Source: Parcubacteria group bacterium ADurb.Bin192
Lineage (GTDB): Bacteria; Patescibacteriota; Patescibacteriia; 2-12-FULL-60-25
Reading direction: 5' to 3'
NCBI GenBank assembly: GCA_002070095.1
Contig: MWCR01000001.1
Coordinates: 1-64,000 of the forward strand
DNA length: 64,000 nt
Positions 6,944 to 14,826 of this stretch are shown piece after piece (positions within the stretch are counted from its first letter, which is position 1; each line of letters starts with the position of its first letter). The notes beneath the pieces were generated by a model that saw nothing but the letters and a program-made list of their open reading frames with translations, ran no database searches and was not told the DNA's origin. Both the position numbers and the translations under genes were made by a program.

Positions 6944-8743
6944 CTAGTGAATGTCCGGAGGAGAGGTGCCGGGAGGCAGGCCTTCCACGGACCAAGTTTC
7001 GTCCCGGACCGTTGACCGCTTGCGGCGCGGAGCAACGTTTTTGTCCGAGTTGCCCGGATTGACGGACTCGGGCACGGCTCCCCCAAAAATCGTGGGAGCC
7101 GCGGGGACGGACGAAGAGGCCGGTGCCTGAACGCTTGGTCCGGGAGCTTGCTCCGCCGGCAAGCTTTTTTCTTGATCTGCCCCGGCGACCATCGGCCACC
7201 ATTTGTCCTTGGTGATCAAGCCCGCGGTCGCCAGGATGGCCAGCAATATGACGGCCATCATGACCCTGAAACCGCCGGGCTTGGCCGGTTGAGGGGGCGG
7301 AACAGGCTCGGGCACCGGAGCAGGCGGAGACGGGGCCGGCGGTTCAGACACGGGCACGTAAGCCACCTGCACAGGCGGATAGGCCACGGGGGCCGTTGGC
7401 TGAACAGCTGCCGGCAAGGGCGCGGGCGCTGAAATTCGCACTTCCGAGGGCGGGGTCAGACGTTTCGCGGGAATCCGTCTGGTGACAAATTCTCCGGATG
7501 ACCCGGCCTTGGGCTTGGGCGGCGGTTTGACCGGCAGAGCTACCACGCGTTGGGGCCGTCCCGGATTGGATGACTGCGCATGCACCTCCACCCGATTCTC
7601 AGGCGGAGTAGCCCGGGCCGGTTTTTTGACCGCAACAGGACGAGCTGATCTTTCGGCCGGCGTCTTCCTTGCCACGGCTACCGGGCGCTCTTTGGGCGTG
7701 GTCCTGGGCTTGGGCGGCGGAGACGGAATGTTCATAGTCCGTTCGAAGAACTCCTGCGTCGGAGTCTTTTTGACCGGCGCCTCCACGGTCTCGGCCCGCT
7801 TGTCGTGCACCGGCGGACGAGAGCTGATGCAAACCTGCGTCTCGGCCATACCCACCTGCTCTTTCAGAATATCTTTGAGCAAGTGAGCCGTCTCTTTCAT
7901 GGAGGGCCGCATCTCGGGTTCGGGGTGCAGGCCCCGCCTGACCAGCAAGACCAGATCATTGGGGATACCTTGCCGGAAGTCGGCAATGGGCCGGTAGGTC
8001 AACTCGCCCTTCTGGATCTTGGTCCAGCTGTCCACGCAGGTGTTCAGCTTGAGATCCGGAAAAGGCAGACCACCGGTCAAGCCCTCGTACATCATCACCC
8101 AGAAAGCCCACTGGTCATTGCCGGGCATGAAGTTGCCCAGCCCTTGCTCCGGACTCATGTAGAACAGAGTCCCGAGCGTGTTGCCCGTGGTCGTGAGCTT
8201 CTTGCCCACAATTTCGGCCGCCAGGTCCATGACCTTGGCCGTGCCGAAATCCGCCACCAGCGCTTTCCAACTGCCGTCTGTTTCTCTTTCGAGCAGGACG
8301 TTGCTGGGCTTCAAGTCGCGATGGATGATGCTCTGGGCATGCGCGTAGGCTATAGCCTCGGCCACGCCCACCATGATCTTGAGCAAGACGGGCAGAGACA
8401 CGTACGAGCCAGAGGCGGTCGCGCTGGTCTCAATCAGCTGGTCCAGCGTCATGCCCGACTCAACCCACTGCAAGACGCAAACCAGTATCGACTGTTCGTC
8501 GTTGACGCGCACCACCTCGGTTTCCAGCATCTTGAGGATGTTGGGATGGTTCAGCATCGCGTGAACCAACAGCTCCCGCCGAAAACGCGCGTTCAAAGCC
8601 GGGCTGATCTGCTGGAGCACTTTCAGACCGACCGTTCGCATGTCTTGCAGATCCAAAGCCCGGTAAACCAAGGCTTGCCCGCCCATGACGGGGTCGCTCA
8701 GAATCTCATATCGTTCGTTGATAATTTCGCCTGTTCTGAACAT
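6944..8743 (-). CDS. Membrane-anchored eukaryotic-type Ser/Thr protein kinase
   Basis: 599 residues. The kinase domain covers about residues 10-285: VAIK-type lysine in VGLKVLQ, catalytic loop HRDLKPSN (around 140), metal-binding DFGTAK (around 165), activation segment with TTGNTLGTLFYMSPEQ. The glycine loop (VMGGQALVY) is shortened. A Pro/Lys-rich linker (about 300-485) leads to one membrane helix (MMAVILLAILATAGLI, around 495-510) and a Pro-rich external tail of about 85 residues without PASTA repeats. ATP-dependent phosphorylation of Ser/Thr is the expected role; targets are unknown. It has an AAAGGAG site, a consensus promoter and its own terminator, and stands alone. No cognate PP2C phosphatase is visible. 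Confidence 0.92.
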   Translation of the reverse strand: MFRTGEIINERYEILSDPVMGGQALVYRALDLQDMRTVGLKVLQQISPALNARFRRELLVHAMLNHPNILKMLETEVVRVNDEQSILVCVLQWVESGMTLDQLIETSATASGSYVSLPVLLKIMVGVAEAIAYAHAQSIIHRDLKPSNVLLERETDGSWKALVADFGTAKVMDLAAEIVGKKLTTTGNTLGTLFYMSPEQGLGNFMPGNDQWAFWVMMYEGLTGGLPFPDLKLNTCVDSWTKIQKGELTYRPIADFRQGIPNDLVLLVRRGLHPEPEMRPSMKETAHLLKDILKEQVGMAETQVCISSRPPVHDKRAETVEAPVKKTPTQEFFERTMNIPSPPPKPRTTPKERPVAVARKTPAERSARPVAVKKPARATPPENRVEVHAQSSNPGRPQRVVALPVKPPPKPKAGSSGEFVTRRIPAKRLTPPSEVRISAPAPLPAAVQPTAPVAYPPVQVAYVPVSEPPAPSPPAPVPEPVPPPQPAKPGGFRVMMAVILLAILATAGLITKDKWWPMVAGADQEKSLPAEQAPGPSVQAPASSSVPAAPTIFGGAVPESVNPGNSDKNVAPRRKRSTVRDETWSVEGLPPGTSPPDIH

Positions 8744-8804
8744 GGCCCCGCTCCTTTCAGCGGTTGAATTGTCAAAGCTTCCCCCACCATTAGGGGAATA
8801 ACCG

Positions 8805-8833
8805 AAATTAGCCTAAAAAATGATATTTGTCAA
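8805..8833 (-). promoter_or_regulatory. Promoter of the Ser/Thr kinase gene
   Basis: Minus strand: TTGACA (8833-8828), 17-base spacer ending in GGC, TAATTT (8810-8805). The leader is about 60 bases and ends in AAAGGAG before ATG 8743. Confidence 0.75.
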
Positions 8834-8916
8834 TACTTAATGACAAAGCTTAAAAAAATATTTAGGCTAATTTTAGCCTAAATATTTAAATTGAATTATG
8901 TTTTTGCCGGCGTTTT

Positions 8917-11880
8917 TCAGCCAATTTTTAAGCCAATCGGCTTATCCTCCCATTTAAACACCTCAATCCCCTCTGATTGCATGTCCAAATCCATACGCAC
9001 CTCATGAGCGCGCACTTCTGCCTGAACAGCCGGCCCGAGCTCATTCAACCACTGCGTCAGGTCCTGATCTTCCGACCCGACGGCCAGCGTGATTGTGTCG
9101 TCCGGAGTCAAACCCGACTGTTTGCGCAGCTGCATAACATGGCGCACCAATTCACGGTAAAAACCTTTCTTTTTGAGTTCAGGGGTCAGATTCACATCCA
9201 GCATAATGGACCAAGGCTCAACCTGTTTGTCTTCCGCCAATTCAACCGACACTTGTTCCACATTGAGTTCATCTTTGACCAGACTCAATAAGTCATGTCT
9301 GTTGGCCAGACGATCCACTTCATTGGCGTCTTTGATTAAAATCTGCAAAGCGGCTAAGGCTTGGCGTACCGGCATTTTGGCCTGAACACGCTGTTCCAGC
9401 CCGGCCGTCACCACGCCGCGCACCCAAACCATGTCTTGTTCCAATCTCTCGTCAATCACCCGCTCATCGCACTTGGGCCAGCGATCCAAATGCACGGACA
9501 TTTTTCCGCCGTCCAAATCCTGATACAAACGCTCGGCGAAAAACGGCGCAAAAGGAGCCAAGAGCTTGGAAATTTGCAACAACACTTCACGCAAGGTACG
9601 CAAAGCATCCAAGGCGTCATCTTTATCTTGTTGTTGTTTCATTCTTTCTCTGGAACGCCTTAGCCACCAAGTGGACAAATCATCCACCAAAGGGCGCACG
9701 GGGCGCAAAGCTCCGGCCAATTCATAACCGTCCATTTTTTCGGTCATCTCTTTGGTAACGGCTTCCAAACGCGAAAACATCCAACGATCCAAAACATGCA
9801 TACTGCGCGGTTTGGATATTTCCACCCGTTCATCACCCGCGTAGGTTAAATAAAACTGACGCACATTCCACAACAAGCCAAAAACCGAACGCTGTAATTG
9901 CGCGCACTCGTCATCCGAAAAATTAATGGCTTCAGCCTGCATGACAGGTGATGACAACAGGTAAAAACGCAAAGCATCCGCTCCATATTTATCCATCAAT
10001 TCATACGGATCAGTGAAATTCTTTTGCGACTTGGACATCTTTTTGCCATCCTCGGCCAAAATCATGCCCGTGGCCACGATGTTTTTAGCGGCCGGCTTGT
10101 TGAACAAACCCGTGGCCAAAACATGCATGTTGTAAAACCAGCCGCGTGTCTGATCCTGCGCCTCACCGATGAAATCCGACGGAAAATGCGAATCAAATTT
10201 TTCGCGTTGCTCAAAAGGATAATGCACCGAGGCATAGGGCATGCTGCCGGATTCAAACCAACAATCAAAAGTAAACACCGTGCGTTTCATGGTGCCGCCG
10301 CACTCGCATTTGAATTCCACGGCATCGATGCCCGGACGGTGCATATCCCAGCCCTTGGGCAGTTTGCCTCCGGCCGCTGTTTTCAATTCATCAATGGAAC
10401 CGATGACTTTTTTAGCCTCGCATTGATCGCACAGCCAGACCGGCATGGGCGCGCCCCAATAACGCGTTCTGGAAATGCACCAGTCGGGCGCGGTTTGCAA
10501 ACCCTTGCCAAAACGGCCAACCTTAAAAGATTCGGGCACCCAGCTGATTTTTTTGGCCGCCTCCAACAATTTGGGACGCATTTTATCAATATCCACAAAC
10601 CAAGCTGTTTGCGCCTTATACATCAACAAACTATTGCAACGATAACATTCAGCTACGCTGTGCACGATTTGAGACTCGCTAACCAGCAGATCACGATCCT
10701 TAAGATCCTGCACGATCAAGGAGTCGGTCTGTTTAACCGGCAGACCCGCATACACCCCCATTTCAGGCAACATACGGCCTTCATCATCCACGGTCAGGAG
10801 CACGGGGATTTTATGCGCCTTGGACGCGTTAAAATCGTCTTCGCCGAAAGCGGGCGCCGTATGCACCAAACCCGTGCCGTCTTCAGCGCTGACATAAGGC
10901 ATATCCACCACCCTGAAAGCTTCCAAATCTTTGGGCAGAGGTAAAAACGAATACAAAGGCTCGTAGCGCCAGCCCACCATTTCTTTGCCCGTCAAACGCC
11001 GTTCCACGTGCACGGGTTGACCATAAGCATTCTGCCCGCTCAAATCCTTTTCTATATAATCCCGCAATACTTCATTCTGCCTATCTTCCGCCATAATCCA
11101 AAATTCATTCTTTTCAGGCACGCGGACTTTGACATAAGTCAAATCCGGATTAACGGCCACGGCCGTGTTGGCCGGCAAGGTCCAGGGCGTGGTGGTCCAA
11201 ATCAGCAGATAAGTATTTTCTTCGCCAACCACCTTGAGCTTAACAGTAATAGCCGGGTCTTTTTCGTCACGGTATGAATGCCCCATGGTCACTTCGGAAT
11301 TGGACAGCGGAGTGGCGCACCGAGGGCAATAATAAGACACTCTAAAATCTTTATAGACCAAACCTTTTTTATACATTTCCGCGAAAGCCCACCACACGGA
11401 TTCTATATATGAATCATCCATGGTTTTGTAGGCGTGATCCATATCCACCCAGCGGCCAAAACGGCGGATGTATTTGCGCCATTCTTGGTCATACATCAAA
11501 ACAGAAGATCGGCAGGCTTCATTAAACTTATCGATACCGTACTCCAGAATATCCCGCTTGGAACCCAGCTTTAACTGCTTCTCAATCATATTTTCAACCG
11601 GCATGCCGTGGCAGTCCCAGCCCCAGACGCGTTCCACCCGGTGGCCCTGCATGGTCCAATATCTGGGCACCGCGTCTTTTAACGCACTCTGCAATAAATG
11701 ACCGTGATGCGGCAGACCTGTAGCAAAAGGCGGGCCATCATAAAACACGAACAGTTTGTTCTCCGGCCTCTCGTCGATAGATCTTTGAAAAATTTCTTTT
11801 TTGTCCCAAAATTCCAAGATTTCTTCTTCCATTTGCGGGAAGCTTGGGGCGTTGGAGGAGGTTGGTTTAGGATTTGGCAT
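8917..11880 (-). CDS. ileS: Isoleucyl-tRNA synthetase
   Basis: 987 residues, full length for a class I IleRS. The HIGH signature appears as PHHGHLLQSALKD (near residue 58), the editing (CP1) domain contains the TWTTPWTLPANTAV-like block LIWTTTPWTLPANT, and KMSKS is intact in GKKMSKSQKNF. The tRNA-binding C-terminal domain and a following low-conservation tail (residues 780-987) are present. It charges tRNA-Ile with isoleucine in the cytoplasm and hydrolyses mischarged valine. The extended C-terminal layout resembles the eukaryote/archaeal-like IleRS group rather than the zinc-tailed E. coli type, since no C-terminal Cys cluster is seen; that placement is inference. Promoter TTGACC-N17-CAAGAT ends eight bases before the ATG. 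Confidence 0.96.
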   Translation of the reverse strand: MPNPKPTSSNAPSFPQMEEEILEFWDKKEIFQRSIDERPENKLFVFYDGPPFATGLPHHGHLLQSALKDAVPRYWTMQGHRVERVWGWDCHGMPVENMIEKQLKLGSKRDILEYGIDKFNEACRSSVLMYDQEWRKYIRRFGRWVDMDHAYKTMDDSYIESVWWAFAEMYKKGLVYKDFRVSYYCPRCATPLSNSEVTMGHSYRDEKDPAITVKLKVVGEENTYLLIWTTTPWTLPANTAVAVNPDLTYVKVRVPEKNEFWIMAEDRQNEVLRDYIEKDLSGQNAYGQPVHVERRLTGKEMVGWRYEPLYSFLPLPKDLEAFRVVDMPYVSAEDGTGLVHTAPAFGEDDFNASKAHKIPVLLTVDDEGRMLPEMGVYAGLPVKQTDSLIVQDLKDRDLLVSESQIVHSVAECYRCNSLLMYKAQTAWFVDIDKMRPKLLEAAKKISWVPESFKVGRFGKGLQTAPDWCISRTRYWGAPMPVWLCDQCEAKKVIGSIDELKTAAGGKLPKGWDMHRPGIDAVEFKCECGGTMKRTVFTFDCWFESGSMPYASVHYPFEQREKFDSHFPSDFIGEAQDQTRGWFYNMHVLATGLFNKPAAKNIVATGMILAEDGKKMSKSQKNFTDPYELMDKYGADALRFYLLSSPVMQAEAINFSDDECAQLQRSVFGLLWNVRQFYLTYAGDERVEISKPRSMHVLDRWMFSRLEAVTKEMTEKMDGYELAGALRPVRPLVDDLSTWWLRRSRERMKQQQDKDDALDALRTLREVLLQISKLLAPFAPFFAERLYQDLDGGKMSVHLDRWPKCDERVIDERLEQDMVWVRGVVTAGLEQRVQAKMPVRQALAALQILIKDANEVDRLANRHDLLSLVKDELNVEQVSVELAEDKQVEPWSIMLDVNLTPELKKKGFYRELVRHVMQLRKQSGLTPDDTITLAVGSEDQDLTQWLNELGPAVQAEVRAHEVRMDLDMQSEGIEVFKWEDKPIGLKIG

Positions 11881-11888
11881 ACGCGCAT

Positions 11889-11917
11889 ATCTTGCGGGAA
11901 AAATGCTTAATGGTCAA
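11889..11917 (-). promoter_or_regulatory. Promoter of ileS, probably leaderless
   Basis: Minus strand TTGACC (11917-11912), 17-base spacer, CAAGAT (11894-11889). Only eight bases separate the -10 from ATG 11880 and no Shine-Dalgarno exists. Confidence 0.55.
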
Positions 11918-11923
11918 CTCTTT

Positions 11924-12370
11924 AAGATGTAGCATATAACATGTAGCATATAGCATATAACAACGTACCGCGTCGCTCGTCCCGCGTCCTAATTCACAAA
12001 ACATAAAACACGTAGCATGTAACAAACAACCCAACGTCCTCCCTCCTTTCGCGAAAGGAGGGATCCCACGTCCTACGTAACCACCCCCGTCATCCTGAAC
12101 TTGGTTCAGGATCTCGTAACTAAACCATTAAAGCGACATCCGTGTCATTGCGAGCGAAGCGCGGCAATCTATTAATAAACCTTCGTCATCCTGAATTTAG
12201 TTCAGGATCTATTAACTTACCGCCCCGCTTCTCCTTCCCCTTGCCATCTCGACCACTTCTGCAAGCTCAGTGCAGGCTCTGTGGAGAGATCTCTTGAGTC
12301 CGATGAGCCAAAGCCATTTCTCTACTATCGCCCGCAATGACGGATGAGTTGGCAAAACGAACCTCACCTT
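11924..12370. repeat. Composite repeat island between ileS and the 12535 gene
   Basis: About 650 bases without a gene. 11926-11962 is a 7-base-period tract (ATGTAGC, ATATAAC units), followed by ACGTCC-type units (about 11970-12080), two GTCATCCTGAA...TTCAGGATCT hairpins (about 12089-12116 and 12186-12212) and a GTCATTGCGAG...GGCAATCT element (12144-12170). 12240-12370 contains decayed pieces of the GTCATTTCGAG family. Beyond that, 12371-12471 shows nothing recognisable. Confidence 0.7.
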
Positions 12371-12471
12371 CCCGCTTTACTGAAACTTGGCGAAACAGGA
12401 CACGGGAATAACCGATTTGAGAAGACATGATTTTTTTATGCATCCGGCATACTTGCGTATCTATTTGAAAT

Positions 12472-12505
12472 AAAAAAAATACGCCCCCGATTTTTTCGGG
12501 GACGC
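12472..12505 (-). terminator. Intrinsic terminator of the 12535-13254 gene
   Basis: Minus strand CCCCGA-AAAAA-TCGGGG stem followed by GCGTATTTTTTTT. Confidence 0.85.
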
Positions 12506-12534
12506 GACAAGTAAGCTGCCCGGAGTCCGATATG

Positions 12535-13254
12535 TCAAACTACTGAGCGGGAACGGGTGTCATCACCTGTTTGGTTAGGGAGGCGCCTGCCAACAGAGAG
12601 ATGACCCTCGCGCCAGCCGACCCCAGGCACCGTGCCATCCGTGAGCCGAGAGCCCGCACAAAGCGTGTAATTCACCAGATCCAGGTGACTGCCTGTTTTC
12701 CAGTGATACCACAACTCGAGCACTAGCCGCTCAAGCAGAGTGATACCCTGGTGCTCGTTGAGCTGAAGATCGTTGGCCGAAAGGCTCTTGTTTTCCTCAT
12801 CGGCCTCGATGCGGTTGCGCAGGCGGATAGCATATGCCAAGTCCGACTTTCTGCTGGCAGAAAACTCGGACTGACCCAGCTCGTCAACCGTGCGGGAATA
12901 GGCCGAAAATCGCTCCCGGCAGTTGCCCCAAACCGCGCCCAAGGTCAAGCCCGGCTGAATCACGACCACCCAGCCAAAGCCGGGTTGTTCAGGCGGAATT
13001 TCGACGCCGGCCAGATCCGCCTTGATCTTAAAGACCTTGGCGTAGAACGCCCGGTATTCTTCGACCCAATCTTCGCGTTGTTCGATGTCGATCGTGTCGG
13101 CAAAAGGCGCGTCGAGCACAGACGCGAAGTCAGGGCGATCCACGATGGCCTGCAACATGCGCAAAACCTGCTCGGGGTCACGCTTGCCGTCCAGGATCAG
13201 CCTCCGAATTGACGTCTCAGCTCTGTACAAATCCTCGAAATTGTCGCCGCCCAT
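12535..13254 (-). CDS. Protein of unknown function, 239 aa
   Basis: No family is recognised with confidence. The ATG at 13254 has an AAGGAGG site seven bases upstream. The first 45 residues, with RLILDGKRDPEQVLRMLQAI, form a helical segment; DGKRDPEQV resembles a short module I have the impression recurs in Patescibacteria proteins of unknown function, but that cannot be checked here. The middle (90-125) contains FGWVVVIQPGLTLGAVW, a buried strand pair, and the C-terminal part has LTLLERLVLELWYHWKTG-like helices and ends in an Arg/Ser tail. No signal peptide or membrane helix. It has its own promoter, a 150-base structured leader and a terminator, so it is regulated alone. Confidence 0.6.
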   Translation of the reverse strand: MGGDNFEDLYRAETSIRRLILDGKRDPEQVLRMLQAIVDRPDFASVLDAPFADTIDIEQREDWVEEYRAFYAKVFKIKADLAGVEIPPEQPGFGWVVVIQPGLTLGAVWGNCRERFSAYSRTVDELGQSEFSASRKSDLAYAIRLRNRIEADEENKSLSANDLQLNEHQGITLLERLVLELWYHWKTGSHLDLVNYTLCAGSRLTDGTVPGVGWREGHLSVGRRLPNQTGDDTRSRSVV

Positions 13255-13288
13255 ATCTTCCTCCTTAGTAACAGCCGCTCAAGTCAAC

Positions 13289-13373
13289 ATCCGCGACTAA
13301 CGGATGTCCGTCAACCAACATGGTTGAAAACAGCTCCTCGCAGCCCATTATTGGGCAAAGCGGAGCCGTTTTC
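13289..13373 (-). other. Structured 5' leader of the 12535-13254 gene
   Basis: Two hairpins lie between promoter and start codon. The larger (13326-13373) pairs GAAAACAGCTCC with GGAGCCGTTTTC, one A-C clash, and encloses GCCCA-TTAT-TGGGC. The smaller (about 13292-13310) pairs ACATCCG with CGGATGT. No T-run follows either, so they are not plain terminators. It could be a regulatory leader; no known riboswitch class is recognised. Confidence 0.45.
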
Positions 13374-13404
13374 AAGCCAAAAAACTTTTCAAAAAGCGAA
13401 AAAA

Positions 13405-13433
13405 ACAATGACATGTATCGGCTTAAATGTCAA
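13405..13433 (-). promoter_or_regulatory. Probable promoter of the 12535-13254 gene
   Basis: Minus strand TTGACA (13433-13428), 17-base spacer, CATTGT (13410-13405). The -35 is perfect, the -10 weak. The remaining stretch 13434-13567 holds nothing recognisable. Confidence 0.45.
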
Positions 13434-13599
13434 GTATTTGCCCGGCAAACCACCGGAATAGCAATCCAGTCGCCCAAGACTGCTAAACAACTTGTGATTC
13501 AGCTATTCAACAGCTATTTTTAGAAGCCTGTAAAGCGCCCATGACAACAACCTGTCGTCGATCCGCGGGGAGCGTGCTATGATAATTATATATATAAAT

Positions 13600-14049
13600 A
13601 TGATTATCTACCTAGCAGCCGATCATGCCGGTTTCGCGCTTAAAGACAAAATCAAGGCCATGCTGACCAAACAAGGACAGGAAGTTATTGATGTTACTCC
13701 GGTCTTTAAAGACGCTGACGATTACCCCCCAGTAGCCCAAGCCCTTGCCAAACAATTACTAAGACGCGGGACGCGGGACGAGCAACGCGGGACGAGAGGT
13801 CTGTTGTTATGCGGCAGCGGCGTAGGCGTCTGTATCGCGGCCAACAGACACAAAGGCATACGCGCGGCCGTGGGACATACGGTTGAAGAAATCAAATTAG
13901 CCCGTGAACATAATGACATTAATGCCCTATGTCTTTCAGGCAGAAGCCGGCTGAACGAAAAAGAACTCCTAAAAATCATCGACGCTTTTTTAAAAACTAA
14001 AAAATCCTCTGCAGTCAGACACGCGAGACGCGTTAAACAACTGGGATAA
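13600..14049 (+). CDS. rpiB: Ribose-5-phosphate isomerase B, with an in-frame heptamer-repeat insertion
   Basis: 149 residues from ATG 13600 (MIIYLAADHAGF, the family N-terminus). ATG 13579 is less likely because it lies inside a TGC-TATGAT -10 box. Catalytic Cys is in LLCGSGVGVCIAANRHKGIRAA, with further family blocks HNDINALCLSGR. RpiB interconverts ribose-5-P and ribulose-5-P. Residues around 55-66 (RRGTRDEQRGTRG) replace the short loop before the active-site strand and are encoded by the 7-base-period ACGCGGG/ACGAGCA tract also found between genes; the C-terminal VRHARRVKQ looks like a second remnant. rpe follows after two bases, so the pair forms a pentose phosphate operon. Confidence 0.93.
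   Translation: MIIYLAADHAGFALKDKIKAMLTKQGQEVIDVTPVFKDADDYPPVAQALAKQLLRRGTRDEQRGTRGLLLCGSGVGVCIAANRHKGIRAAVGHTVEEIKLAREHNDINALCLSGRSRLNEKELLKIIDAFLKTKKSSAVRHARRVKQLG
13761..13798 (+). repeat. ACGNRGG heptamer tract inside rpiB
   Basis: Units GACGCGG-GACGCGG-GACGAGC-AACGCGG-GACGAG repeat with period 7 and are translated as part of RpiB. The same units occur in intergenic islands. Confidence 0.8.
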
Positions 14050-14051
14050 GT

Positions 14052-14744
14052 ATGAAATTCGAAATAATTCCCGCCATCCTAACCAAGCAAAAAAAAGAAT
14101 TCATGCGTCTTTTAAAAGACGCGTCTTTATTCTCCCAAACAGTGCAAATAGACATTATGGACGGGCTGTTCGTGGATAACCAAACGCCCAAAAGTTTAAA
14201 TAACGGACACTGGTGGGCCGAATATCTCATCAACCATCCGGACCAAAAACTGCCCGACATAGAACTGCACCTCATGGTCATTGACCCCTGGTCGGTTATC
14301 AGAGAATGGCAGGAATACGCCGAACTAAAAAGAGTCATCTGGCACGTGGAAGTGCCCATCGACCATGCGGCCCTGAATGAAACCGCGCATGATCTGCGTA
14401 TACAAACAGGACTGGCCATGAATCCGGATACGGAGTTGAAAGAAATAATACCTTTCATCAATCCTAAAACAAATTCCAACCCGGAATTCGTGGATCAGAT
14501 CTTGATCATGGGAGTTGATCCCGGATTTTCCGGACAGTCTTTCAAATCGGAAGTCTTAAAAAAAATATCCAAACTGCGCTCCAAATTTCCCAAACTGAAT
14601 TTGGGAGTGGACGGAGGCGTCAGCTCGGCCAATATCAAGCAAATCAAACAAGCCGGAGCCAACCGGTTTAACGCGGCCGGCGCCATTTTTAAAGCCGCGG
14701 ACCCCCAAACCGCTTACAAACAATTAAAAAAAGCTGTCGCCTAA
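14052..14744 (+). CDS. rpe: Ribulose-phosphate 3-epimerase family protein
   Basis: 230 residues, TIM barrel. Family blocks are QIDIMDGLFV, ELHLMV, LIMGVDPGFSGQSF and LGVDGGVS, carrying the catalytic Asp residues and one metal-ligand His. The usual first metal ligand, His in H-x-D-x-M-D-G, is Gln here, which may change metal binding or substrate. The expected reaction is D-ribulose-5-P to D-xylulose-5-P, feeding the transketolase encoded 4 kb downstream. It starts two bases after rpiB and shares its promoter. An insertion around residues 55-70 (NNGHWWAEYLINHPDQKL) makes it slightly longer at that point than E. coli Rpe. An epimerase acting on a related sugar phosphate remains possible. Confidence 0.85.
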   Translation: MKFEIIPAILTKQKKEFMRLLKDASLFSQTVQIDIMDGLFVDNQTPKSLNNGHWWAEYLINHPDQKLPDIELHLMVIDPWSVIREWQEYAELKRVIWHVEVPIDHAALNETAHDLRIQTGLAMNPDTELKEIIPFINPKTNSNPEFVDQILIMGVDPGFSGQSFKSEVLKKISKLRSKFPKLNLGVDGGVSSANIKQIKQAGANRFNAAGAIFKAADPQTAYKQLKKAVA

Positions 14745-14812
14745 AACAGACACACCGTATATCCGTCATACCGCGCTGTTCACTCCGGCTAATTTTGTTA
14801 CAGGCTTTATGC

Positions 14813-14818
14813 TATAAT
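14813..14818 (+). promoter_or_regulatory. Extended -10 box of the 14827 surface-protein gene
   Basis: ATGC-TATAAT, eight bases before ATG 14827, no Shine-Dalgarno. Predicts a leaderless transcript. Confidence 0.6.
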
Positions 14819-14826
14819 CACATTAT

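Noticed and set aside
7900-8700. Large plus-strand frame opposite the Ser/Thr kinase
   Set aside because: It mirrors the kinase domain in GC-rich DNA and has no ribosome site or recognisable motifs.
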